The notes: generated from the letters alone by a model not told the origin. A stretch of DNA of 9,818 nucleotides from Bacillota bacterium (GCA_012512705.1 JAAZDR010000040.1:1-9818), one strand, 5' to 3'; counted from the stretch's first letter, positions 1 to 6,821 are shown. Numbers and translations: made by a program.

Positions 1-679
1 CTCTTTCACAGGCCTTACAGGCGATACAGCCAACATCACAGACGCTGCGCACGATCTTTGCCTTATCCTTGGAATTGCAAAGCACTACGTGTCCCTTGCG
101 ATCAGCATCCTTTAAGCGCAGCACGCCTCTTGGGCACTGATTGACACAGATCCCGCAGCCGGTACAACGTTCCTCGTCAATCTCGGGCAATCCTTTTTCA
201 TTCATTGCAATCGCCTCAAAAGGACAGACCGCAGCACAAGTGCCTAAACCCAGACAGCCGTATGGACAGCCTTTAAATCCACCGTTATACATCTGCGCTG
301 CCCGGCAATCTTTAACACCATCATATTGAAAGCGATCCTTCGCTGTCTCCTTATCACCAATGCAGCCAACCTCTGCTACCTGTCTACAGCTCTCACTACC
401 TTCAGCATCTTTTCCTAGAATTTTGCATATAGCTTGGGAAGTATCTTTCCCGCCAGGAATGCAGCCTGTAGGTTCAGCTTCTCCTTTCGCTACAGCTTCA
501 GCAAAGTTAGCGCAGCCGGCATAGCCGCAGGCACCGCAGTTAGCACCGGGAAGGGCTTCTTCAATCTGCGCAACGCGTGGGTCTTCTTCTACAGCAAAGC
601 GCTGTGCTGCCAGCGCCAACAATCCTCCAAAAATTAGACCTAACCCGCCAAGGGTCAAAATAGCAGCAACTATTTGCAT
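1..679 (-). CDS. rnfB: RnfB, iron-sulfur subunit of Rnf ferredoxin:NAD+ oxidoreductase (3' end beyond window)
   Basis: RnfB is the ferredoxin-facing iron-sulfur subunit of the Rnf complex. This frame was read by hand from the ATG at 677-679, which has an AGGAGG site just upstream, and stays open to the left edge (226 codons, C-terminus missing). Residues 1-25 are one hydrophobic membrane anchor. A four-cysteine cluster motif follows (C48, C51, C56, C73; CGACGYAGC), as in the Fe-S domain of RnfB. Ferredoxin-like clusters come next: C138/C142/C148/C152 in GCPYGCLGLGTCAAVCP, and C172/C175/C178/C182 in CTGCGICVNQCP. A further set begins at C214/C218/C221/C224 and runs off the edge, consistent with the multi-cluster clostridial form. 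It is the sixth rnf gene, 37 bases after rnfA, in the same operon. Identity is very secure; only the total length and cluster count are unknown. Confidence 0.96.
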   Translation of the reverse strand, partial: MQIVAAILTLGGLGLIFGGLLALAAQRFAVEEDPRVAQIEEALPGANCGACGYAGCANFAEAVAKGEAEPTGCIPGGKDTSQAICKILGKDAEGSESCRQVAEVGCIGDKETAKDRFQYDGVKDCRAAQMYNGGFKGCPYGCLGLGTCAAVCPFEAIAMNEKGLPEIDEERCTGCGICVNQCPRGVLRLKDADRKGHVVLCNSKDKAKIVRSVCDVGCIACKACER

Positions 680-716
680 CTTCGCTCACCTCCTAAAAAG
701 CACTGAATATTTCTTT

Positions 717-1298
717 TTATAATGACATCATCCCGCGAAAACCCATAAAAGCAATTGACAAGATCCCAGCAGTAATTAAAGTAATCGCCGAGCCCTGAAA
801 AGCTTTAGGGATTGAAGTAAACTCCATCCTCTCCCGCAAACCGGCCATGATCACCAACGCCAGCGTAAAGCCAACTGCTGCAGCAAAACCAAAGACAATT
901 GACTCAATGAGGGTAAACTCTTCTAAAATATTTAAAAGGGCTACCGCCAAGATTGCACAGTTGGTAGTGATCAACGGAAGAAAGATACCCAGCCCCTGGT
1001 AAAGTGCAGGGCTAACTTTGCGCAATACAATCTCTACTAACTGTACCAAGGAGGCGATCACCAGAATAAAAACGATGGTCTGCAGGTACTGCAGAGCAAA
1101 GGGTTCAAGGATTAAATGATAAATAAACCATGTTACTAAGGAAGCCATCGTCATCACAAAGATAACGGCCATCCCCATACCGATGGCAGTCTCAATTTTA
1201 CGAGAAACCCCTATGAAAGGGCAAATCCCGAAAAAGCGCATAAAGACAAAGTTGTCAACAAAGATAGCGAGAAATATCAGCGCAATCAAGCGTTCCAA
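717..1298 (-). CDS. rnfA: RnfA, integral membrane subunit of Rnf complex (TTG start)
   Basis: RnfA and RnfE are homologous membrane subunits in inverted topology; between them they hold an intramembrane iron-sulfur centre that passes electrons across the membrane. This protein has about six hydrophobic helices. The two conserved cysteines are visible: C26 in FFGICPFIG and C114 in LITTNCAIL. An upstream ATG would add eight residues (MLMIGGDN), but those codons contain the AGGAGG ribosome binding site. The TTG at 1296-1298 lies 7 bases after that site and gives 193 residues, the length of E. coli RsxA, with the expected N-terminus, so I chose it. The first helix has VDNFVFMRF where E. coli has VNNFVLVKF, so an Asn has become Asp. 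The gene starts 57 bases after rnfE and ends 37 bases before rnfB. Confidence 0.96.
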   Translation of the reverse strand: MERLIALIFLAIFVDNFVFMRFFGICPFIGVSRKIETAIGMGMAVIFVMTMASLVTWFIYHLILEPFALQYLQTIVFILVIASLVQLVEIVLRKVSPALYQGLGIFLPLITTNCAILAVALLNILEEFTLIESIVFGFAAAVGFTLALVIMAGLRERMEFTSIPKAFQGSAITLITAGILSIAFMGFRGMMSL

Positions 1299-1305
1299 AT
1301 TGTCC

Positions 1306-1311
1306 CCTCCT
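1306..1311 (-). promoter_or_regulatory. Ribosome binding site that fixes the TTG start of rnfA
   Basis: On the minus strand this is AGGAGG, 7 bases before the TTG at 1298. It lies inside the longer ATG-initiated frame, which makes that longer start unlikely and supports the 193-residue RnfA. Confidence 0.8.
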
Positions 1312-1355
1312 ATCATTAGCATAATACGAACTGGCGTGAAAATGCAATGTTAATA

Positions 1356-1958
1356 TTAGTCAATTCCTAACTTGCGGGAAACAACATTCATCAGGGCAAG
1401 CAGCAGCCCGAGGGCGATAAAAGCTCCCGGAGGCAGTCCGAATATGGACATCGGCTCAAAAGCAGAGCCCATAATATTTATCCCTAACAGCGTCCCCTTG
1501 CCAAGCAGTTCACGCACAGCCGAAAGAATCAGCAGAGCAAGCGTGAACCCAACACCATAACCAAGTCCATCGATCAGCGAACGGCCAAGGGGATTCTTGC
1601 TGGCAAAAGCCTCGGCCCGACCGAGAATTATGCAGTTAACAACAATCAGGGGAATAAAAACCCCGAGAGCAGCATATAGGTCAGGCTGGTACGCCCTGAG
1701 CAACATTTCGGCTATCGTCACAAAAGTGGCGATGATCATTATAAAACAAGGTATACGAATCCGATCAGGAATCAGTTGGCGAACAGCAGAGATCACTAAG
1801 TTGGAACAGATGAGCACAAATGTTGTCGCCAAACCCATCCCTAACCCGTTAATTACGAGCGTAGTAACAGCAAGAGTGGGGCACATCCCCAAGAGCAGCC
1901 TGAAAGTAGGGTTTTCATGAATAATACCCCTGGTAAGATCTTGTTTGATGAGACTCAT
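1356..1958 (-). CDS. rnfE: RnfE, integral membrane subunit of Rnf complex
   Basis: This is the inverted-topology partner of RnfA in the membrane core. The 200-residue product is strongly hydrophobic with about six helices. It carries the paired intramembrane cysteines, C26 in [12 protein letters not shown] and C109 in [17 protein letters not shown]; in the family these help bind an iron-sulfur centre shared with RnfA. The block [11 protein letters not shown] near residues 113-123 is typical of RnfE/NqrD. The ATG at 1958 has a GGAGG site 8 bases upstream. The gene starts 15 bases after the rnfG stop, so the two are almost certainly co-transcribed. I see nothing unusual in it. NqrD is the close paralogue, but the neighbouring RnfC with ferredoxin clusters and RnfB assign this cluster to Rnf. 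Confidence 0.96.
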   Translation of the reverse strand: MSLIKQDLTRGIIHENPTFRLLLGMCPTLAVTTLVINGLGMGLATTFVLICSNLVISAVRQLIPDRIRIPCFIMIIATFVTIAEMLLRAYQPDLYAALGVFIPLIVVNCIILGRAEAFASKNPLGRSLIDGLGYGVGFTLALLILSAVRELLGKGTLLGINIMGSAFEPMSIFGLPPGAFIALGLLLALMNVVSRKLGID

Positions 1959-1973
1959 CTCTTACACCTCCAA

Positions 1974-2798
1974 TTAGTTGCTTAGAGCATCAACAACAGC
2001 GTTAACAATTCCCTCACTGCTGTAAGTAGCGCCGCTGACAAGATCAACATCTATACTTTGCGCCTCAATTATACGGTTAGGCATCTCCGCAATTGCTTTC
2101 GCAGCAACATCCGGTGTATCGTTGTGTTCAATTACTTCTATCTTTGTAATCTTACCACCCTCTACCGTAACTTCAACAACTATATCATCCCCGGAGAAAC
2201 CAGGTGCAGAACCGGTATAGATACCATCCTCCACTGTCGAAAGGTCGAGATCAGCCTCTTCTTCTATCTCCAAACCGAGGAAGTTGCCACCGATAAGATT
2301 AAGTACCTCCCGAACAGAGAGGAGTATCGGACGCGTCGAAAAGGTGGCACCGGATATCGTATCAACATCATTGCCGATCTCTACCGGATCTTCAACATTT
2401 TTACCAATTAGCTGATCCTGAAATTCGGGCTCCTCAATAATATCACCTATACCGGGCGTTTCCTCATGACTGACAATACGTAGACCGAGAATGTCACCAT
2501 TTGCATCTACAGCAAGATTATATTCAATAGTGCCGTTATAACCCGAAACCTGCACTGTGGCTACTACACCTTCGAGTTCTCCAGCATCATTATTGCCCAC
2601 AACAAAAGCAACGCCTTCGATCTCCTCTTCTTCGAACTGGGTGGCCTGTGGCAAGAATTCTTTGATCGCTGCTTCAAATTCCTGCGCCTGCCGCTCCTCG
2701 ATAATCGGTGCGGTAATTCCATGGACAACCCCAAGAACCCCTGCACAGATAATACCAATAACCATCAGTGTCACTGCCATCCTTACAGAATCTTTCAT
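1974..2798 (-). CDS. rnfG: RnfG with two tandem FMN-binding domains
   Basis: RnfG is the membrane-anchored subunit whose extracytoplasmic domain carries covalent FMN in the Rnf electron path. The 274-residue product has a short basic N-terminus and one membrane helix at about residues 8-29. The first FMN_bind domain (about 75-170) has the RnfG pattern EETPGIG and the flavinylation motif DTISGATFST, with T152 the expected FMN-threonine. An acidic linker (about 176-191) follows. A second FMN_bind domain (about 191-272) has DLVSGATYSS, with T258 the expected site. Classical RnfG is about 190-210 residues with one such domain, so the second is an addition. By hand count, residues 31-274 hold about 51 Asp/Glu against about 10 Lys/Arg. 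The ATG overlaps the rnfD stop by one base (TAATG), and its GGAGG lies within rnfD codons. Attachment of FMN would need an ApbE transferase, which is not in this window. Confidence 0.95.
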   Translation of the reverse strand: MKDSVRMAVTLMVIGIICAGVLGVVHGITAPIIEERQAQEFEAAIKEFLPQATQFEEEEIEGVAFVVGNNDAGELEGVVATVQVSGYNGTIEYNLAVDANGDILGLRIVSHEETPGIGDIIEEPEFQDQLIGKNVEDPVEIGNDVDTISGATFSTRPILLSVREVLNLIGGNFLGLEIEEEADLDLSTVEDGIYTGSAPGFSGDDIVVEVTVEGGKITKIEVIEHNDTPDVAAKAIAEMPNRIIEAQSIDVDLVSGATYSSEGIVNAVVDALSN

Positions 2799-3745
2799 TA
2801 CTTCTTCACCTCCCCGAACTTCCTGGGAACAGTTAAGTTGTCAATAAGGGGAGTCAAACCGTTCATCAAGAGAATACCAAAGGTTACCCCTTCAGGATAG
2901 CCGCCGTATAGACGGACAAGCATCGTAACCACACCGCACCCGATACCATAAATAAGCCTACCACGTGGCGTTACCGGAGAGGTCACCATATCTGTAGCCA
3001 TAAAGAAGGCACCGAGCAACACTCCCCCGGCTAACACATGGAAGAGACCAGTCATCAGGGCGTTTTCGTATGCACCGCCGCCAAGCAGGAAACCGAGTAC
3101 AAATACTGCGCCAATAAAGCCTCCTGGTATCCTCCAGTCAATATGCCCTTTATAAAATAGCCAAAGGGCGCCAATGATCAAAGCCAAGGCCGATACCTCA
3201 CCTAGAGAGCCGTTTATATTACCGAGGAAAAGTTCAAAAAGCGTTACGTCCTGGGTCACCAGCGGCGTTGCGGCAGTTACCGCGCTCACATCAGCGGTAA
3301 AAGCAAAAGGCTGCGGAAGGGCCCATACATCACCAGCAAGGTTTGTCCCCCAGGAGATCAAAAGCACTGCTCTCCCTACAAGGGCCGGATTAAAGAGGTT
3401 GTTACCAAGCCCGCCGTAAACGTGTTTACCGATACCGATCGCTACAACTGATCCAATCACTACTACCCACCAGGGCGGGGCCGGGGGAAGAGTAAGAGCT
3501 AATAAAAGGCCAGTTACAGCGGCACTACCATCTCCAAAAATATCTTTTTTACGCAAGATTAGCGCCTCCGTGACCATCGCGGCGAGGGTGCCGATGACGA
3601 TGGTGAGCAGCGCCTGGTAACCAAAAAGGAGAACAGACACCAAGGCTACCGGGAAAAGCGCGATCAACACATCGGTCATGATACTCTCAATGGTTTCCGG
3701 TGTGCGCGTATGAGGAGATGATGAAACAATCAACTTGTTTTCCAT
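2798..3745 (-). CDS. rnfD: RnfD, FMN-bearing membrane subunit of Rnf complex
   Basis: RnfD is a polytopic membrane subunit that carries a covalent FMN and is thought to form part of the ion-translocation path. The 315-residue protein has about nine or ten hydrophobic segments. Family landmarks are visible: GDGSAAVTGLLLALTLPP at about 71-88, GGLGNNLFNPALVGRA at 111-126, and the flavinylation motif TAATPL with T160 the expected FMN-threonine. A threonine-linked FMN at this position is established for RnfD/NqrB. The ATG at 3745 has GGAGG 9 bases upstream. The gene starts 31 bases after rnfC, and its TAA overlaps the rnfG start codon by one base, which suggests translational coupling. Length and motifs match clostridial RnfD, with no sign of damage. 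Confidence 0.96.
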   Translation of the reverse strand: MENKLIVSSSPHTRTPETIESIMTDVLIALFPVALVSVLLFGYQALLTIVIGTLAAMVTEALILRKKDIFGDGSAAVTGLLLALTLPPAPPWWVVVIGSVVAIGIGKHVYGGLGNNLFNPALVGRAVLLISWGTNLAGDVWALPQPFAFTADVSAVTAATPLVTQDVTLFELFLGNINGSLGEVSALALIIGALWLFYKGHIDWRIPGGFIGAVFVLGFLLGGGAYENALMTGLFHVLAGGVLLGAFFMATDMVTSPVTPRGRLIYGIGCGVVTMLVRLYGGYPEGVTFGILLMNGLTPLIDNLTVPRKFGEVKK

Positions 3746-3776
3746 CTGTTAATCCCTCCAGTCACAAAACACTACA

Positions 3777-5099
3777 TTATTTTTTATTCCTACGCGCTGT
3801 AATCTCTGCTTTCGCAATTCTTATCCACTGGGTCAACGGCCTCTTCGCCGGACAGATGTAGGTGCAGCAGCCGCATTCGATGCAGTCGAGAGCATTCAGC
3901 TCTTCACTGCGTTCAATAAGCCCCTGTTCGCCGGCAAGACCGAGAAAATTAGGCAAAATATTAACCGGACAGACATCAACACACTTGGCACACTTGATAC
4001 AAGGACGAATGTCAGAAACAACGACTTCCCTTTCTGTTAAGACCAGAATTCCGGAAGTCCCTTTGATGACGGGAATATCTGCTGTCGGCTGTGCTAGACC
4101 CATCATCGGACCGCCCAGAATTAATTTGCGGGTATCCTCTTTCATACCTCCGCAATAATCGATAACTTCTCTTACTATCGTTCCCAAGCGTACTTTTACG
4201 TTCGCCGGTTTTTCGATTCCTGGTCCGGTTACCGTTACCACTCTCTCTACTAGCGGACGTCCCTCCTTAATCGCTTCAGCAATGGCCACACATGTCCCTG
4301 CGTTCTGATTAACCACACCGACGTCCATCGGCAGACCGCCTGAAGGAACCTGCCTGCCGGTAATCACTTCGATTAACATTTTCTCCGCACCCTGGGGGTA
4401 CTTTGTATGTAAAGGGATAACTTCAATATTTTCCTCTTCTGCACAAGCTTCCCGCAAGGCTTCGATCGCATCGGGCTTGTTATCTTCAATACCGATATAA
4501 CCCTTTTTACAGTCAAGGGCTTTCATAACCGCCTTCAGGCCAAAAACAACATCCTCGGACCTTTCGAGCATTACCCGATGGTCCGCCGTAAGATATGGTT
4601 CGCATTCAGCGCCATTGACAATTACTGTGTCTATTGGCTTATCTGCAGGAGGAGAAATCTTCACATGCGTGGGAAAAGCAGCCCCACCAAGACCAACGAT
4701 CCCTGCTTCGCGAATAATCTTTTTAATCTCCCCAGCGTCCAAATCCGCTAAAGACTGCGTGCCGCCTCCAGCTTCATGCCAGCTGTCCTGACCGTCCGCT
4801 TCAATAAAAACTGATTGTACCGGACGCCCTAGAGGGTGTTCATAGGGTTCGATCTTGGTTACTTTACCCGATATAGTTGCATGTATGGGGGCGGAAACAA
4901 AACCGCTGCTTTCGCCAATCTTCTGCCCTACCTTGACCTCATCCCCGGGTGAAACCAGCGGTTCACAAGGAACGCCGATATGCTGCTGGAGGGGTATGAT
5001 CACCTTCTCCGGCAGCGGCATTGAAACCACAGGTAGATTTGCCGTCAGGCTTTTAAAGTACCCGGGATGAACACCACCTTTAAATGTCTTGATGCTCAT
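3777..5099 (-). CDS. rnfC: RnfC, NADH-binding iron-sulfur subunit of Rnf complex
   Basis: RnfC is the peripheral cytosolic subunit where NAD+ is reduced or NADH oxidised. Numbering from the chosen start, the N-terminus KTFKGGVHPGYFK is the family signature. The glycine-rich nucleotide/FMN-binding stretch GLGGAAFPTHVK lies at about 136-147 and GAECEPY at about 163-169. Two [4Fe-4S] motifs sit at the C-terminus: CIKCAKCVDVCP (from about 367) and CIECGCCTYICP (from about 406). The frame opens at a GTG at 5111, but that codon overlaps the AAGGAG ribosome binding site. The ATG at 5097-5099, 11 bases downstream of the site, gives the standard N-terminus and 440 residues. It is the first gene of the rnf operon, consistent with the clostridial order C-D-G-E-A-B; the upstream gap probably holds the operon promoter. 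Confidence 0.96.
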   Translation of the reverse strand: MSIKTFKGGVHPGYFKSLTANLPVVSMPLPEKVIIPLQQHIGVPCEPLVSPGDEVKVGQKIGESSGFVSAPIHATISGKVTKIEPYEHPLGRPVQSVFIEADGQDSWHEAGGGTQSLADLDAGEIKKIIREAGIVGLGGAAFPTHVKISPPADKPIDTVIVNGAECEPYLTADHRVMLERSEDVVFGLKAVMKALDCKKGYIGIEDNKPDAIEALREACAEEENIEVIPLHTKYPQGAEKMLIEVITGRQVPSGGLPMDVGVVNQNAGTCVAIAEAIKEGRPLVERVVTVTGPGIEKPANVKVRLGTIVREVIDYCGGMKEDTRKLILGGPMMGLAQPTADIPVIKGTSGILVLTEREVVVSDIRPCIKCAKCVDVCPVNILPNFLGLAGEQGLIERSEELNALDCIECGCCTYICPAKRPLTQWIRIAKAEITARRNKK

Positions 5100-5110
5100 T
5101 ACCTTGTTCA

Positions 5111-5116
5111 CTCCTT
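5111..5116 (-). promoter_or_regulatory. Ribosome binding site of rnfC
   Basis: The minus-strand AAGGAG is 11 bases before the ATG at 5099. A GTG four codons upstream of that ATG shares its first G with this site, too close to be served by it, so the ATG is preferred. Confidence 0.65.
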
Positions 5117-5154
5117 TAACACAGCAAAGCTGCTATTATTAAAAACTAGGATAT

Positions 5155-5183
5155 ACTATAGATATAAGTGGATAATAACTCAC
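5155..5183 (-). promoter_or_regulatory. Possible promoter of the rnf operon
   Basis: On the minus strand a TATAGT (5155-5160, 5 of 6 to the -10 consensus) is preceded at a 17-base spacing by GTGAGT (5178-5183, only 3 of 6 to the -35 consensus). It would give a leader of roughly 50 bases before rnfC. The position in the only sizeable gap upstream of rnfC supports it, but the -35 match is poor and the whole stretch is AT-rich, so this is a suggestion only. Confidence 0.25.
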
Positions 5184-5193
5184 ACTCACGCCA

Positions 5194-5379
5194 CTATAAT
5201 TTCTGTAACAACTTTTTAAAATCCTTCTCATTATTAAAATTAATAACGATTTCAGGGTGCTCATCTTTCCCGTATTCGGTCAAGGAATTTTTGCTGACAC
5301 AATCATTTGCTGAAGGAGCGTCAGGCTCTTCTTTTAGTATACCAAAAAAGCATCTGCTAACCAATACCGGCCAGTTCAC
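5194..5379 (-). CDS. Doubtful 61-codon ORF between the PK_C gene and rnfC
   Basis: This open frame would encode 61 residues from a GTG at 5379. I do not recognise it. The C-terminal half is hydrophilic and charged (PEIVINFNNEKDFKKLLQKL) and reads like real protein with a predicted terminal helix; the N-terminal part holds two cysteines. Against it, no good ribosome binding site stands at the right distance before the GTG (an AGGTAGGAA is about 18-20 bases away), no ATG occurs in frame, and a stop codon lies just upstream. It fills most of the 321-base gap between the PK_C gene and rnfC on the same strand. It may be a small genuine gene, the tail of a decayed longer gene, or chance. Confidence 0.35.
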   Translation of the reverse strand: MNWPVLVSRCFFGILKEEPDAPSANDCVSKNSLTEYGKDEHPEIVINFNNEKDFKKLLQKL

Positions 5380-5420
5380 AGATCTTGCTGCTTGTTAATT
5401 CCTACCTGCCTTAACCCTAA

Positions 5421-5963
5421 CTAACGCGGCATACAGATTATTTCTTTCACCTTGTTATCAAAAAAGTTATTAGAATGAGCCGGAACAATTACACAAGCGC
5501 TGTCTGCACCACGTCCCGTTCCGCCAACTGCGATTATTTCTTCTCCAAAAGGGATGAGTCCAGCATCAAGAGCCATGGAACCTATCTCCAGGCATACTTT
5601 TATCCCTTGCCCAAAAATACGCAGGGTTTGGGCCATAATCTCAGCCGGATATACACCCCCGAACTTATTGCGGATCCCACGATCAACGCCAGCCAGAAGG
5701 TGAGTTGTTGTTAGTAGCTTTACCCCTTGTTCCTGCAAATTTTTCCGCATTGCAGCAGACATCTCGTCCACCCCGGGACCGGCATAGCCAACATGATGGG
5801 TGACACAAACTATATTGTAGCTGCCTTTCCCTATAAATTTAGAAGCAGTCTCACCACTGTTCGAAGCGACAACAATATGCTTGATACCAAGTTCCTTCGC
5901 ACGTTTAGCTGCCGCCGAAACTGTTGCATCCGTGTTGTGTTTTCCTGGTTTTTCCCAATACAC
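5421..5963 (-). CDS. Stand-alone pyruvate kinase alpha/beta (C-terminal) domain protein
   Basis: The protein belongs to the PK_C fold family (Pfam PF02887), here without the catalytic barrel of pyruvate kinase, so it cannot be a pyruvate kinase by itself. In pyruvate kinase this domain carries the allosteric region; the role of the stand-alone form, found in archaea and Clostridia, is not settled as far as I know. Visible landmarks are HNTDATVSAAAKRAKELGIKH near the N-terminus, a Rossmann-like strand with VVASNSGETA, HHVGYAGPG in the middle, and GGTGRGADSACVI...PAHSNNFFD near the C-terminus. The GTG at 5961-5963 has GAGGTG 6 bases upstream and gives 180 residues starting right at the domain; a 13-residue upstream extension includes that site and is rejected. 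It sits between an FCD regulator and the rnf operon, same strand. Confidence 0.88.
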   Translation of the reverse strand: MYWEKPGKHNTDATVSAAAKRAKELGIKHIVVASNSGETASKFIGKGSYNIVCVTHHVGYAGPGVDEMSAAMRKNLQEQGVKLLTTTHLLAGVDRGIRNKFGGVYPAEIMAQTLRIFGQGIKVCLEIGSMALDAGLIPFGEEIIAVGGTGRGADSACVIVPAHSNNFFDNKVKEIICMPR

Positions 5964-5969
5964 TTTGTT

Positions 5970-5975
5970 CACCTC
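5970..5975 (-). promoter_or_regulatory. Ribosome binding site fixing the GTG start of the PK_C gene
   Basis: The minus-strand GAGGTG, within AAAGAGGTG, is 6 bases before the GTG at 5963. It lies inside the longer possible frame, which argues for the shorter 180-residue product. Confidence 0.7.
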
Positions 5976-6050
5976 TTTAAAATCATATTTAAAGTTATAC
6001 AATACTCCGGACTAACAACTATTCCCGTAATACACACTTTAACATAAACA

Positions 6051-6079
6051 TAAGCCCTGTTGCTAGAGATCAGGGCTTA
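6051..6079 (-). terminator. Terminator-like hairpin after the GntR gene
   Basis: A perfect 9-base stem (TAAGCCCTG / CAGGGCTTA) with an 11-base loop stands 11 bases after the GntR stop and about 90 bases before the PK_C start. The sequence after it on the minus strand is T-rich but broken (TGTTTATGTTAAAG), so it would be a moderate terminator. It could instead act as an attenuator in a GntR-PK_C transcript. Flanking AT-rich sequence means it could also work in the other direction. Confidence 0.55.
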
Positions 6080-6090
6080 TTTAACTACTA

Positions 6091-6759
6091 TTATATATAA
6101 ACTAATAAATTGCTCCTTGCTTGCATCACGTGCTCCTGCATAGCTTTTTCCGCTTCCTCAGGATTACGGTCAACGATCGCCTTGTAAACCCTGAGGTGCT
6201 CAGCATACATTTTTTCGGCTCGGCCCGGTGAGGCAATAGAAGTAATTCTAGCCTGCTGCGCATAGTACATGAACCCGCGCAAAGCATGCTTCAGGGCTTT
6301 GCTTTTCGAGGCTTCTAAAATCAGCTGATGAAATTTGTTATCGAGATCGGTCATCCGCTCTACTTCACCCTTGCCTTGGAAGAACTCCAGGAATTCTATT
6401 AATTCGCGCAGCTTCTCCGCTTCCTCACGTGTAATACGTTCTGCTGCCCAACGTGCTGCAAGGCCCTCAATCATCATGCGAATTGTATAGATCTCCTCTA
6501 TGTCACGCCCGGTTATCCCTTCCACAATAGCACCTTTTTTCGGCGACAGCCGCACTAACCCTTCTGTCTCTAGTTGCCTAATTGCTTCACGAATAGGGGT
6601 TCTGCTAACCTTAAACTCTTCTGCTAACTTTTTTTCAGTTAAACCTTCACCGGGCTTTAGCTTCCCTGTTACAATTTTATGACGTAGTTCGTCAGATATC
6701 TTTGTACTTAGCAAATATTTCTTGGCGTCGTCTTGTTCGGTAAACCCGTTTATAGCCAT
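6091..6759 (-). CDS. GntR-family transcriptional regulator, FadR/FCD subfamily
   Basis: This is a 222-residue DNA-binding regulator. A winged helix-turn-helix spans about residues 17-80, with the GntR signature LKPGEGLTEKKLAEEF and recognition helix VSRTPIREAIRQLETEGLV. The all-helical FCD ligand domain spans about 85-215. Its usual metal-binding residues are all present: D140 and H144 (DLDNKFHQ), H188 (AEHLRVYKAI) and H210 (QEHVMQ). Such domains typically bind a metal and an organic acid, fatty acid or similar ligand; the ligand cannot be read from sequence. Start: ATG with AGGGGG 8 bases upstream. It has its own promoter and a hairpin after its stop. Regulators of this family often control themselves and neighbours, so the PK_C gene and possibly rnf are candidate targets (inference). 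Confidence 0.93.
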   Translation of the reverse strand: MAINGFTEQDDAKKYLLSTKISDELRHKIVTGKLKPGEGLTEKKLAEEFKVSRTPIREAIRQLETEGLVRLSPKKGAIVEGITGRDIEEIYTIRMMIEGLAARWAAERITREEAEKLRELIEFLEFFQGKGEVERMTDLDNKFHQLILEASKSKALKHALRGFMYYAQQARITSIASPGRAEKMYAEHLRVYKAIVDRNPEEAEKAMQEHVMQARSNLLVYI

Positions 6760-6791
6760 AATTAAATCCCCCTACTAGCACTGTTAACCCT

Positions 6792-6821
6792 ATTTTACAT
6801 TACCTGACGATACTTTAGCAA
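6792..6821 (-). promoter_or_regulatory. Predicted sigma-A-type promoter of the GntR gene
   Basis: On the minus strand TTGCTA (6816-6821, 4 of 6 to -35) and TAAAAT (6792-6797, 5 of 6 to -10) are 18 bases apart. Transcription would start about 25 bases before the ATG. Position, spacing and strand all fit. Confidence 0.5.

Noticed and set aside
434..637. Plus-strand ORF opposite the start of rnfB
   Set aside because: The minus-strand frame has the full RnfB cysteine pattern, so the plus-strand frame is a shadow.
1597..1920. 107-codon plus-strand ORF opposite rnfE
   Set aside because: It lies wholly antisense to a well-conserved rnfE, has no credible ribosome binding site, and its translation has no recognisable domain; it is a codon-composition shadow.
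2058..2411. 117-codon plus-strand ORF opposite rnfG
   Set aside because: It is fully antisense to rnfG with its conserved FMN motifs, and its product looks random.
3777..5111. Possible identity of the cluster as Nqr (Na+-translocating NADH:quinone reductase)
   Set aside because: RnfC with two C-terminal [4Fe-4S] motifs and the multi-cluster RnfB are Rnf-specific, and there is no NqrF-type subunit in the visible cluster.
5727..6047. 106-codon plus-strand ORF over the PK_C gene and its upstream region
   Set aside because: It is antisense to the conserved PK_C domain and runs through its ribosome binding site; there is no start context or domain of its own.
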